A stretch of DNA of 64,000 nt from Longispora albida DSM 44784 (GCF_000379825.1 NZ_KB903813.1:571333-635332), one strand, 5' to 3'. Shown: positions 8,462 to 16,964, numbered from the stretch's first letter. Translations and numbers: made by a program. The notes: generated by a model from the sequence alone, not told the origin.

Positions 8462-10588
8462 TTAGGATTCGAGTCCTCGCCCGCGCTGCCAGCCCTTGAA
8501 GTAGCCGCTGGTGTGCGCGGCGATCTCGGCCGCGTCGCGGCGCACCGGCCGGGGCGGCCGGTCCACGGCGAGCGGGCCTGCGCTGCCCGGCACCAGGTTG
8601 GCCTGGGGAACCCGGCGCGGCAGGCCGCCACCGGTCGTGCCGCCCACCTGCGGGCGGCTGGCCTGCTCGGCCGCGCGCCAGCCGGCGTCGGCGGTGCCGC
8701 CCCAGTCGAACTCGGCGTCCGGGTCCGGGTCGGTGAACCAGGCGGACTTCGCCGCCGAGAAGATCAGCAGGTCGCCGTCGCCGCGCTCCTCTGGTACTGG
8801 CACGGCGCGGGTCTCGGCCGCCTGGCGTCCGGCCCGGGTCCGGCGGGCCGGACGGGAACCCTGCGGCTCGCCGACCAGGCGGAGCGGGCGCTCCTCCGGC
8901 AGCGGGGGCAGAGCTGGCAAGTCGGCCGGGGGCGGCGGCGGGGCCAGCAGCGGGTCCTCACCGGACGGGCCGAGCAGCAACTGCGGCTCCGGCCCGGGCA
9001 TCAGCGAGCCGTCGGTGAAGGTCGGCTTGCGCGGCGGGGCCGGCTCGCGCAGCGCGCGGTCGGCCAGCGGCGGCGGGTCCACCAGCCGGAGCGCGGGCGG
9101 CTCGGCAGGCAGGTCGTCGTCCTGCCACGGCGGGGCGACCCGGCCAGGCTGCCCGCTCAGCGGCGGGGAGGTCAGTGAGGACGGCGCGATCGGCACCTGC
9201 GGGGCCAGCGAAGCCGGTGCCGGTGGCAGCGGCGGCAGGGCCTGCAAAGGCTGCGGGTCCGGGATCTCGCGGGCGACCGGCGGCTGCATCGGCATCACGC
9301 GCGGCGCGAGCCCCTCGGGCTGCGGCTCGGGCGCCGGGGGAGCAGGCTGGGCCGGGGCTGGCTCGGGGCCACGGCGGCGGCCAGCGGAGGCGGCCGGGCC
9401 AGCCGCTGCGAACGCGCCGGACAGGTTGCGCCTGGTCCGGCCGCCGCTCGCCGCTGGCTCGGCCGGCAGCGGGGTGACCGGGGCAGCCTTCGCCGGCTGC
9501 TTCTGCGCCGGGGGCCAGGCCGGCGCGACCGGCTCTGTCCACTCCGGAGCTGCCTGGGCGGCGATCGGCTCGGGAACGGGCGGCGGTGTCGTACCGGGGA
9601 AGACCGGCACGATGCTCGGCGGTGGCGGAGGCAGCTGCTGCGCGGGACGGTGCTGCGGCTCCGGCTGCCCGGGGCCCGGCACGACGGGTACGGCCGGGGC
9701 GGCAGGCACGACGGTCTGTGCCTCGGTGGTCGGAGTGTCGGCTGCGGCGCGGGTCGCGGCACGGCGGCGCGGGGCCTGAGGCCGGGATGGCAGGCCGGGT
9801 GGCTCCAGCCGGTCGTTCAGCGCCTCGACCAGCGCTGCGGCACCGGCCTCAGCGGCCTTCACCGCAGCGACGGCCTGGCGTACGGCGGCGGCGACGGCAG
9901 CAGTGGTCGACCGGCCGAGACCGGCCTTGCGCGGGGAGTCGGTGACCGCGACGCGGAGTGCCTCGATCGCGGCCTCGACGTCGGTGGCCTCGGCGGCCAG
10001 CCCCTCGTTCACCAGGGAAGCGGCGAGCTGGGCCGGCTTCACCCTGACCGGGAGGCCCGGCTCGGGCAGCGAGTCGAGCACGGCCAGCGGCACGACACCG
10101 GCCGGGTCGCGGAAGGCGCGCAGCGCCGCCGGGTACAGCTCGCGGAGGACGTCGCGCAGTGCCGACGAGCTGGCCTGGCGGCCGCTGATCAGCGCGGAGT
10201 GCGCGGCGAGGACGGGACGCAACGCCGCCAGGTCGCGGGGTGCTGGATGCGGGGTCGGCAGCAGCGCGCCCCGCTGGAGTGCTCTGGCCAGCAGCTCCGC
10301 GCCGCCGGTCTCGTGGTCGGCCTCGCTGTCGATCACGGAGCCGGGCTCGGCGAACGCGACCAGCCGGCCGGCCGCGGCGAACAGCCTGGCGATGATCCGG
10401 GTCTCCGCGTCGGCCGCGATGGGCACGGACGCTGGCGCGGCGGTGTGCTCGGCGAGCAGGCCGACCACGCGGCCGTAACCGGCCGGGTCGTCAGTCACCT
10501 CGATGCCCGCCAGCACCCGGCCGGAGTCGTCGACCACGACGACGCCGAGCCGATCACCAGCAGTTGCCAGTCCGCAGTACACGCCCAA
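8462..10588 (-). CDS. IS110-transposase-like N-domain fused to a proline-rich region and conservon-type tail
   Basis: The product is about 708 residues. Residues 1-190 resemble the DEDD RNase-H-like domain of IS110 transposases: VVVVDDSGRVLAGIEVTDDP, then LAALRPVLAAHSALISGR and LRELYPAALRAF in the order seen in that family. The KTDxxDA motif is degenerate (DHETGGAELLARAL), and no C-terminal IS110 domain or insertion ends are visible. Residues 240-600 are proline/alanine-rich. From about residue 603 the tail (LLIF, SAWF, GGTTGGGLPRRVP, GWQRGR) matches that of the conservon kinase. I chose TTG 10586-10588, nine bases after GGAGG; GTG 10582 is possible. The protein appears to be a domesticated, non-transposing member coupled to a Roadblock protein. 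Confidence 0.72.
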   Translation of the reverse strand: MGVYCGLATAGDRLGVVVVDDSGRVLAGIEVTDDPAGYGRVVGLLAEHTAAPASVPIAADAETRIIARLFAAAGRLVAFAEPGSVIDSEADHETGGAELLARALQRGALLPTPHPAPRDLAALRPVLAAHSALISGRQASSSALRDVLRELYPAALRAFRDPAGVVPLAVLDSLPEPGLPVRVKPAQLAASLVNEGLAAEATDVEAAIEALRVAVTDSPRKAGLGRSTTAAVAAAVRQAVAAVKAAEAGAAALVEALNDRLEPPGLPSRPQAPRRRAATRAAADTPTTEAQTVVPAAPAVPVVPGPGQPEPQHRPAQQLPPPPPSIVPVFPGTTPPPVPEPIAAQAAPEWTEPVAPAWPPAQKQPAKAAPVTPLPAEPAASGGRTRRNLSGAFAAAGPAASAGRRRGPEPAPAQPAPPAPEPQPEGLAPRVMPMQPPVAREIPDPQPLQALPPLPPAPASLAPQVPIAPSSLTSPPLSGQPGRVAPPWQDDDLPAEPPALRLVDPPPLADRALREPAPPRKPTFTDGSLMPGPEPQLLLGPSGEDPLLAPPPPPADLPALPPLPEERPLRLVGEPQGSRPARRTRAGRQAAETRAVPVPEERGDGDLLIFSAAKSAWFTDPDPDAEFDWGGTADAGWRAAEQASRPQVGGTTGGGLPRRVPQANLVPGSAGPLAVDRPPRPVRRDAAEIAAHTSGYFKGWQRGRGLES

Positions 10589-10632
10589 CGAAAGCCACCT
10601 CCAAGGACTACAACGATGCTCCCTGGTAAGGG

Positions 10633-11496
10633 TCAGTCGCGCCAGTCTGTGACCGCAGAGATCTTGCCAATGATCGTGCGCCAGGCCAGTGCGGCCTGTT
10701 CTGCCCCGATTTTCTTGGCCTTGCGCTTGGCGAAGAACCCGCCGACGCCGCCCTCGGCCGTCTTGCGCAGCGCCTCGTCGAGGTCGTCGAGCGGGGAACC
10801 GGGGGCCATCGCGGCCTGTACGGCCTCCAGCTTCAGCGCGTGCCCGAGGTCGCGGGCGATCTCGCCGGCCGAGATGATCAGCTCGGCGTCCCAGGCGTCG
10901 TGGCCACCGCGCAGGTTCTCCACGACCAGGTCCAGCTCGTAGGCGTCGTCGTCGGCCGGGGCGACCCTGTCGGCCTTCATCGAGCCTGCCAGCTTCTCCC
11001 ACTTGGGCAGCCAGGTCAGGTCGTGTGCCGCGTCGGAGCTGACGAAGTCCGCGAGGCCCTCTGGCGAGCGGAACAGCAGCAGCTTGCCCCGGCGGCTCAG
11101 GAAGACCGGGATCTCCTCGGCCTCGGGGACCTTGGCCTCCTCGGCCTCGTCCTCGTCAGAGTCCTCATCGGAGGCGTCGGCGTCCTCGTCGAGCTCTTCC
11201 TCGAGCTCCTCGCCGAGGTCCTCGGCCTTGTCCTCGCTCTTGATGACCTTGCGGCGGCCGGCGGGCAGCTCCTCGCCCTCGTCGACCCGGATGACCAGGC
11301 CGCCGTCGGCCGAGCCCTCCTCGGTCTCCTCGGCCTCGCGCTCGAACTCCGGCACCTCGTCGGACATCCGGTAGGCCCGCAGGGTGTACCCGACGCCAGA
11401 AGGCAGGGCGAGCTGCACCGGCTCCACGCTGAACTCCGCCCAGAACTTGTCGACCTGGGCAGTGCGCTTAAACTCGTTATCCACAGCGTTATCCAC
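10633..11496 (-). CDS. Acidic protein of unknown function
   Basis: The product is about 287 residues. The N-terminal segment VDKFWAEFSVEPVQLALPSG is followed by a long Glu/Asp-rich stretch (residues about 65-140), then a conserved-looking C-terminal half with PVFLSRRGKLLLFRSPEGL and WRTIIGKISAVTDW. I do not recognise a catalytic motif; I recall similar actinobacterial proteins being labelled primosomal or primase-like, and I cannot support that from sequence. It lies upstream of the IS110-like gene on the same strand, 44 bases away. Starts GTG 11496 and GTG 11484 both sit within tandem TGTGGATAAC repeats. Confidence 0.75.
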   Translation of the reverse strand: MDNAVDNEFKRTAQVDKFWAEFSVEPVQLALPSGVGYTLRAYRMSDEVPEFEREAEETEEGSADGGLVIRVDEGEELPAGRRKVIKSEDKAEDLGEELEEELDEDADASDEDSDEDEAEEAKVPEAEEIPVFLSRRGKLLLFRSPEGLADFVSSDAAHDLTWLPKWEKLAGSMKADRVAPADDDAYELDLVVENLRGGHDAWDAELIISAGEIARDLGHALKLEAVQAAMAPGSPLDDLDEALRKTAEGGVGGFFAKRKAKKIGAEQAALAWRTIIGKISAVTDWRD

Positions 11497-11497
11497 A
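11477..11497 (-). promoter_or_regulatory. Two tandem DnaA-box-like sites at the start of the acidic protein gene
   Basis: TTATCCACA occurs at 11477-11485 and again at 11489-11497 (plus-strand reading), 12 bases apart in the same orientation. Each matches the classical DnaA box. Both overlap the candidate GTG start codons of the gene at 10633-11496. DnaA binding here would be well placed to repress or time this gene; it is a match by eye only. Confidence 0.5.
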
Positions 11498-11581
11498 GTC
11501 TGGCCGGTGGCCGTCGAAGGTCTCCGGCAAACCTTATAGTGCCAAGCCCAGCGAGGGCGACCGTGGCTGGACATTTTCGGC

Positions 11582-11621
11582 TGGGACCCCTCAAGTCGCT
11601 ATAGCAGCATGAGGGGTCCCA
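11582..11621. terminator. Terminator-like hairpin after hypX
   Basis: TGGGACCCCTCA at 11582-11593 pairs perfectly with TGAGGGGTCCCA at 11610-11621 (12 bp, 16-base loop). It lies just beyond the hypX stop codon (11632) on the minus strand and before the promoter region of the next minus-strand gene. Confidence 0.75.
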
Positions 11622-11631
11622 CGATCATGGG

Positions 11632-13269
11632 TCAGAGCCGGAGCCTGCCGGGCGTGCCGGGCGGCCTGAGCTTGTGGATGAAAGCTGACCGGGCCGCGGT
11701 GAACCCGCTGCGGTCGTCGAAGAGGTCCTTGGCCATCTCGGCGAGTTCGGAGACCTCGTAGTAGTCGAGCGGGCGCTCGGCGAGCTTCTGCGCGTCGGCG
11801 ACGCTGCGCAGTGCCGCCGGCTCGGCGTACCGGGCGGCGAGCGCCGACAGCCACCCGTCGAACACCTCCGGCTCGCCAGGCCCGACGATGTCGACCAGCC
11901 CGAGGCCCAGCGCGCGGCTGGTACCGATCGGGAGTTTCTCGTCGAGCAGTGCCGCCGCGCGTTCCGGCCCTATCCGGTGCGGGAGGGTGAAGGTGTGCAG
12001 CTCGGAGCCGTAGAGGCCGATGTCGTAGTACGGGTTGAGGATGACGCCCTCGCGCGCCACGACCACGTCGGCCCCGAGCGCCATCATCACCCCGCCGGCG
12101 CCGGCGTTGCCGGTGAACGCGGCGATGGTGAGCTGGCCGGGTGACTCGATGAGCGCACGGCAGGCCGCGTTGATCGCCCGGATGTTGTCCCACGCCGCGC
12201 CGGCCGGGTCCTCGGCCGCCTCGATCTCGCCGAGGTGGATGCCGTTGCAGAAGACCTGGTGGCTGCCGCGGAGTACGAGGACCTTGGTGTCCTGCTGCGC
12301 CGCGTGGCGGAGGGCCGCGGTGAGCCGGTGGCACTGCTGGGTACCGGCAGCGCCGTTGTAGAACTGGAATGTCAGCTCGCCGACCGGGCCACGCCGCCGG
12401 TAGCAGATCTCGTCGGGCCCCTCCTGCATCCGGGGAGCCTCGGACGGGACGACGGTGGTGGCCGGGAGCTTCACGCCGCCGGGCTTCCTGAGCTGCCCGA
12501 TCCACACCGAGCCGCGCCCGGCCGCGACCAGCAGGTGCCCGGCACGCTGCCCGATGATCTGCCCAGGTGTGCCCGATGGCGCATCGGCACTGGCTGTACT
12601 GGCTGTACTGGCGTCGAACGCGTACACGTCCTGGCCCGCGATGACGGTGCGGACGCCCGGCCAGCCGTCGGCGGCGCGGATCCGGCGGACGATGTCGACC
12701 GCGTCGTCAGCCCAGTCGAAGCTGCGGGCCTCCTGCTTCAGTACCGGGCGGAAGCTCGTGCCGGGGATGGGGCGGCGGATCTCCGCCAGCGGTACCGGAT
12801 GGAACTCGGGGTTCTGCGCGTGCTGGACCACTTCCAGGGCGCAGGCGACGGCAGCCTCCGTGATCTGCCCGTTGTAGAGCGCTGACTTGCGGGGCGGCTC
12901 GGACGGCATGGGGAAGGTGCGGTGGGCCCAGATCGGCCCGGCGTCGAATTCCTCGACGGCCTGGAGTGCCGTCACGCCCCAGGACGGCGCGCCGTCCATG
13001 ATCGCTCTGTCCAGTGAGGAGGGTCCCTGGTCGCCGGGCGGCCCGGGGTGGATGATGACCGTCGGCCATTTGCGCCAGATCTCGGCGGGGACCCGCTCCT
13101 TGAGGAAGGGGCAGAGGATCAGGTCCGGCTGGGCGGCGTGCACGCTTTCGGTGAGATCGTGGCCGCCGAGGCTGAGCTCGACGGAGACCTGGTGGTCACG
13201 GGAGCGCAGTTCGTCCCAGATGCGCTGGGTGAGGCCGTTGAACGCGGAAACCAAGAGGAGTATGCGCAC
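11632..13269 (-). CDS. hypX: HypX/HoxX-like [NiFe]-hydrogenase maturation protein
   Basis: The product is 545 residues, normal for HypX. Residues 1-260 form a formyltransferase-like domain with HPGPPGDQGPSSLD at about 74-87; the C-terminal half is a crotonase (enoyl-CoA hydratase-like) domain with FCNGIHLGEIEAAEDP and AFTGNAGAGGVMMALGADVVV. In the studied family member, HypX makes the CO ligand of the hydrogenase metal site from a formyl-tetrahydrofolate one-carbon unit. I chose GTG 13269 since the residues from VRILLLVSAFNG match the domain start. No other hyp or hydrogenase gene is in the window. A short repeat (ACTGGCTGT copies near 12590-12612) encodes a Ser-Thr-Ala linker. Confidence 0.85.
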   Translation of the reverse strand: MRILLLVSAFNGLTQRIWDELRSRDHQVSVELSLGGHDLTESVHAAQPDLILCPFLKERVPAEIWRKWPTVIIHPGPPGDQGPSSLDRAIMDGAPSWGVTALQAVEEFDAGPIWAHRTFPMPSEPPRKSALYNGQITEAAVACALEVVQHAQNPEFHPVPLAEIRRPIPGTSFRPVLKQEARSFDWADDAVDIVRRIRAADGWPGVRTVIAGQDVYAFDASTASTASADAPSGTPGQIIGQRAGHLLVAAGRGSVWIGQLRKPGGVKLPATTVVPSEAPRMQEGPDEICYRRRGPVGELTFQFYNGAAGTQQCHRLTAALRHAAQQDTKVLVLRGSHQVFCNGIHLGEIEAAEDPAGAAWDNIRAINAACRALIESPGQLTIAAFTGNAGAGGVMMALGADVVVAREGVILNPYYDIGLYGSELHTFTLPHRIGPERAAALLDEKLPIGTSRALGLGLVDIVGPGEPEVFDGWLSALAARYAEPAALRSVADAQKLAERPLDYYEVSELAEMAKDLFDDRSGFTAARSAFIHKLRPPGTPGRLRL

Positions 13270-13370
13270 GGATACCGAGCGTAGGAGAGATACGGAACGT
13301 GCACCAGGAGTCACAAGACGAATTGGCACAGTCTGCACTGGGAACTGTTTCGCCCGGCAACAGGCCCGGC

Positions 13371-13398
13371 GGGCGGAGGACTACCAGGTCCTCCGCCC
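13371..13398. terminator. Terminator-like hairpin after the aldehyde dehydrogenase genes
   Basis: GGGCGGAGGAC at 13371-13381 pairs perfectly with GTCCTCCGCCC at 13388-13398 around a six-base loop. It starts 17 bases after the stop of the short aldehyde dehydrogenase gene and probably ends the deoC operon transcript. Confidence 0.75.
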
Positions 13399-13414
13399 TC
13401 AGTAGACAACGGCG

Positions 13415-14233
13415 CTACGTGCCCTTGGGGTGCCAGACGGTCTTGGTCTCCAGGAATGTGGTCATCCGGCCGAGGCCCGGGTCCGCCGTCCAGTCTGGAC
13501 TCGACGGGCGCAGTACCCGCTTGAGGTTCTGGGCGGCGGCGATCTCCAGATCGGCTGCCAGAGCCGGGTCGGCCACGCCGGTCAGGTCGATGGCGTTGAC
13601 GTCGAGGTGCGAGGCCAGCCACGGTGCGACCTCGGCAGCCGAGCCGGTCAGGATGTTGACGACACCACCGGGCAGGTCGGAGGTCGCCAGTACCTCGGCG
13701 AGGGTCACGGCTGCCAGCGGCGAGGCCTCGTCGGCCAGCACGATCGCGACGTTACCGGTGGCGATCACCGGGGCGATCACGCTGACCAGGCCCAGCAGCG
13801 GCGAGGACGAGGGCGCGACGATCGCGACGATGCCGGTCGGCTCGGGAGCCGAGATGTTGAAGTACGGGCCGGCCACCGGGTTCGCCCCGCCACGGACCTG
13901 GCTGATCTTGTCGGTCCAGCCCGCGTACCAGACCAGGCGGTCCACGGCGGCGTCCACGTCCTCCGGGGAGGAACCGAGCGCGGCGAACTGGTCGCGGCGG
14001 CCCTCCAGCATCTCGGCTACGCGGTACAGGATCTGGCCGCGCAGGTACGCGGTCGCGCCGGCCCAGCCGCCGAACGCGGCCCGCGCGGCCACCACGGCGT
14101 CGCGGGCGTCCTTGCGGGAGGCCTTGGCGACGTTGGAATCCTGCACCCGGTACGTCCGTCCTGACTCGCTGCGGGGGAACTTGCCCCCGACGTACAACTT
14201 ATAGGTCTTGAGAACCGCAAGCCGGTCAGACAT
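13415..14233 (-). CDS. Truncated, non-catalytic aldehyde dehydrogenase homologue
   Basis: The product is 272 residues, compared with about 480 for a full enzyme. It keeps the N-terminal NAD-binding-like part (KLYVGGKFPRSESGRTY; GNVAIVLADEASPLAAVTLAE; LPGGVVNILTGSAAEVAP) but has neither the ELGGK glutamate motif nor a catalytic cysteine, and it ends soon after LKRVLRP. It overlaps the full-length gene by eight bases. Similar short/long pairs beside deoC occur in other actinobacteria, which argues for a conserved partner rather than a fresh pseudogene. It might form mixed oligomers or stabilise the active enzyme. Confidence 0.85.
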   Translation of the reverse strand: MSDRLAVLKTYKLYVGGKFPRSESGRTYRVQDSNVAKASRKDARDAVVAARAAFGGWAGATAYLRGQILYRVAEMLEGRRDQFAALGSSPEDVDAAVDRLVWYAGWTDKISQVRGGANPVAGPYFNISAPEPTGIVAIVAPSSSPLLGLVSVIAPVIATGNVAIVLADEASPLAAVTLAEVLATSDLPGGVVNILTGSAAEVAPWLASHLDVNAIDLTGVADPALAADLEIAAAQNLKRVLRPSSPDWTADPGLGRMTTFLETKTVWHPKGT

Positions 14234-15644
14234 TGAGGTAGGCCTCCAAGCCGTGCCGGCCACCCTCGCGGCCGTAACCAGACTCCTTGTACCCGCCGAA
14301 GGGCGAGGTCGGGTCGAACTTGTTGAACGTGTTGGCCCAGACGACGCCAGCCCGCAGCTTGTCGGCGATCTTCAGGATCCGGGAACCCTTCTCCGTCCAC
14401 ACGCCGGCCGACAGCCCGTACGGCGTGTTGTTGGCCTTCTCCACGGCCTCGGCCGGGGTGCGGAATGTCAGCACGGACAGCACCGGCCCGAAGATCTCCT
14501 CCTGGGCGATCCGGTGCGCCTGGGTCACGCCCGTGAACACGGTCGGGGCGAACCAGAAGCCCTTGGCCGGCAGCTCGCACGGCGGCGACCAGCGGTCGGC
14601 CTCGCTCTCGCCGATCTCGGCGAGCGCGCGGATCCGGGACAGCTGCTCGGCGGAGTTGATCGCGCCGATGTCCGTGTTCTTGTCGAGCGGGTCGCCCACG
14701 CGCAGCGTCGCCATCCGGCGCTTGAGGGAGTCGAGCACCTCTTCGGCCACCGACTCCTGCACCAGCAGGCGCGACCCGGCGCAGCAGACGTGCCCCTGGT
14801 TGAAGAAGATGCCGTTGACGATGCCCTCGACAGCCTGGTCGATGGGCGCGTCCTCGAAGATGATGTTCGCTGCCTTGCCACCCAGTTCCAGGGTGACCTT
14901 CTTGTTCGTACCGGCGACGGAGCGCGCGATCATCCGGCCCACCTCGGTGGACCCGGTGAAGGCGACCTTGTCGACCCCCGGGTGGTTCACGAGGGCCGAG
15001 CCCGTCTCGCCTGCCCCGGTGACGATGTTGACCACGCCCGGCGGCAGGTCGGCCTGCTGGCAGATCTCCGCGAAGAGCAGCGCGGTCAGCGGCGTCGTCT
15101 CGGCCGGCTTGAGCACCACGGTGTTACCGCAGGCCAGCGCCGGTGCGATCTTCCACGCGAGCATGAGCAGCGGGAAGTTCCACGGGATGACCTGGCCGGC
15201 CACGCCGATCGGCTTCGGGTCCGGGCCGAAGCCGGCGTAACCGAGCTTGTCAGCCCAGCCCGCGTAGTAGAAGAAGTGCGCGGCGACCAGCGGCAGGTCG
15301 ACGTCGCGGGACTCCTTGATCGGCTTGCCGTTGTCGATCGACTCCAGGACGGCCAGCTCACGCGAGCGCTCCTGGAGGATGCGGGCGATGCGGAACAGGT
15401 ACTTGCCCCGCTCCTTGCCCGGCAGCTTCGACCACTTCTTGAACGCCTTGCGCGCCGCGGCGACAGCCTTGTCCACATCGCCGGCGTCGGCCAGCGCCAC
15501 CTCGGCGAGCGGCTCCTCGGTCGCCGGGTTGATCGTCTTGAACGCCCCGGAACCGTCCACGAACTGGCCGTCGATGAACAGCCCGTAACTCGGCTTGATG
15601 TCGACGATCGAGGCGGACTCTGGGGCGGGTGCGTACTCGAACAT
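14226..15644 (-). CDS. NAD(P)-dependent aldehyde dehydrogenase
   Basis: The product is 472 residues, a complete ALDH. The fold and active site are visible: PWNFPLLMLAWKIAPAL, FTGSTEVG, TLELGGKAANII with the general-base glutamate, NQGHVCCAGSR with the nucleophilic cysteine, and EEIFGPVLSV. The gene lies two bases downstream of deoC and overlaps a non-catalytic homologue. Given that context it may oxidise acetaldehyde released from deoxyribose-5-phosphate by DeoC, giving acetate; this is inference, as substrate choice is not evident from the motifs. Confidence 0.92.
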   Translation of the reverse strand: MFEYAPAPESASIVDIKPSYGLFIDGQFVDGSGAFKTINPATEEPLAEVALADAGDVDKAVAAARKAFKKWSKLPGKERGKYLFRIARILQERSRELAVLESIDNGKPIKESRDVDLPLVAAHFFYYAGWADKLGYAGFGPDPKPIGVAGQVIPWNFPLLMLAWKIAPALACGNTVVLKPAETTPLTALLFAEICQQADLPPGVVNIVTGAGETGSALVNHPGVDKVAFTGSTEVGRMIARSVAGTNKKVTLELGGKAANIIFEDAPIDQAVEGIVNGIFFNQGHVCCAGSRLLVQESVAEEVLDSLKRRMATLRVGDPLDKNTDIGAINSAEQLSRIRALAEIGESEADRWSPPCELPAKGFWFAPTVFTGVTQAHRIAQEEIFGPVLSVLTFRTPAEAVEKANNTPYGLSAGVWTEKGSRILKIADKLRAGVVWANTFNKFDPTSPFGGYKESGYGREGGRHGLEAYLNV

Positions 15645-15646
15645 GT

Positions 15647-16579
15647 CTAGTCCACCGTCATGTAGTCGGGGCCGGAGTAGTGGCCGGTGCGGAGCTTGGC
15701 CCGCTGCATCAGCAGGTCGTTCAGCAGCGTGGACGCGCCGAACCGGAACCAGTCCGGGTCCAGCCAGCCGGGGCCGGCGATCTCGTTCACCGTGACCAGG
15801 TACTTGATGGCGTCCTTCGACGTCCGGATGCCGCCGGCCGGCTTCACGCCGATCTTCGTGCCGGTCTGGTCGAGGTAGTCGCGGACGGCCTCCAGCATCA
15901 GCAGGGTGGTCGGCAGCGTCGCGGCCGGGGACACCTTGCCGGTCGAGGTCTTGATGAAGTGCGCGCCGGCCATCATCGCCAGCCAGGACGCGCGCCGGAT
16001 GTTGTCGTACGTGGCCAGCTCACCCGTCTCGAGGATCACCTTCAAGTGTGCGTCGCCGCAGGCCTCACGGACCGCGGCGATCTCCTCGTACACGTGCAGG
16101 TAGTCGCCGGCCAGGAACGCGCCCCGGCTGATCACCATGTCGATCTCGTCGGCGCCGGCCTGCACAGCCGCCCGGGTGTCGTCGAGCTTCACCTGGAGCG
16201 GGGCCTGGCCGGAGGGGAAGGCTGTCGCCACGCTGGCGAGGTGCACCTTGGAGCCCTTCAGCGCCTCGGCGGCGACCGGGACCATGCTCGGGTACACGCA
16301 GACCGCGGCGACCGGCGGGCACTCCGGGTCGCTCGGGTCGGGGCGCAGCGCCTTCGCGCACAGGGAACGGACCTTCCCCGGGGTGTCCGCGCCCTCCAGG
16401 GTGGTCAGGTCCACCATCCGCAGGGCCAGATCCAGGGCGTAGGCCTTCGACGTGGTCTTGATCGACCGAGTGCCGAGGCTGGCCGCCCGCTGCTCCAGCC
16501 CCACGGCGTCGACCCCCGGCAACCCGTGGAGAAATGCCCTCAATGTCGCATTGGTGGGACTAGTTAACAACGCCGTCAT
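15647..16579 (-). CDS. deoC: Deoxyribose-phosphate aldolase
   Basis: The product is 310 residues. DeoC features are CVYPSMVPVA, DEIDMVISRGAFLAG, LKVILETGEL with the catalytic-site lysine, HFIKTSTGKV with the Schiff-base lysine, and KPAGGIRTSKDA. It cleaves 2-deoxyribose-5-phosphate to glyceraldehyde-3-phosphate and acetaldehyde in deoxynucleoside breakdown. It is the first gene of an operon with two aldehyde dehydrogenase homologues. No Shine-Dalgarno is visible before ATG 16579, but TACACT stands eight bases upstream, so the message may be leaderless. Confidence 0.95.
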   Translation of the reverse strand: MTALLTSPTNATLRAFLHGLPGVDAVGLEQRAASLGTRSIKTTSKAYALDLALRMVDLTTLEGADTPGKVRSLCAKALRPDPSDPECPPVAAVCVYPSMVPVAAEALKGSKVHLASVATAFPSGQAPLQVKLDDTRAAVQAGADEIDMVISRGAFLAGDYLHVYEEIAAVREACGDAHLKVILETGELATYDNIRRASWLAMMAGAHFIKTSTGKVSPAATLPTTLLMLEAVRDYLDQTGTKIGVKPAGGIRTSKDAIKYLVTVNEIAGPGWLDPDWFRFGASTLLNDLLMQRAKLRTGHYSGPDYMTVD

Positions 16580-16593
16580 GCGGCCGAGTGTAG

Positions 16594-16929
16594 TTACTTG
16601 ATGGTTGTGTCGCAGCGCACAACTGGCACATCGCCGCTGCGCTGAGTAACCACCTGCACGCCATCGACCTTGATCACACAGACCAGCGCCCCGTCGCCGG
16701 CGCCGTTGGTCAGCACGGACACGAACCGGCCGGCCGGAACCTTCACCGAGTGCTTCCACGGCAGGGCCACGACCTGGCCCTTGACCAGCTCCGCCCGGTC
16801 GTTGACGTACGCGACCTCCGCCGTCTCCTGGCCGGAAACCTCGTACGTGACCGTGTGCTCCTCGCCCTGGCTGGAGCAGCCGGACAGCGTCAGGAGAGTG
16901 GCAGCCGCGACGATTCTCAGGTACGCCAT
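16594..16929 (-). CDS. Small lipoprotein, MmpS-like
   Basis: The product is about 111 residues with a signal peptide ending in the lipobox LSGC (about residues 15-18). The mature part has the MmpS-type pattern: [32 protein letters not shown] and a late cysteine (VVRCDT). MmpS proteins are accessory to MmpL transporters, but small relatives without MmpL partners are common in actinobacteria, and none is nearby. I chose ATG 16929 rather than the in-frame TTG three codons earlier. It is divergent from upp. Confidence 0.75.
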   Translation of the reverse strand: MAYLRIVAAATLLTLSGCSSQGEEHTVTYEVSGQETAEVAYVNDRAELVKGQVVALPWKHSVKVPAGRFVSVLTNGAGDGALVCVIKVDGVQVVTQRSGDVPVVRCDTTIK

Positions 16930-16964
16930 GCGCAGCAACTTACCGTCCCACTAACCTGACGGGC

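Noticed and set aside
8462-10588. An active IS110 insertion sequence
   Set aside because: No C-terminal transposase domain, degenerate acidic motif, no insertion ends, and a long proline-rich fusion with a conservon tail.
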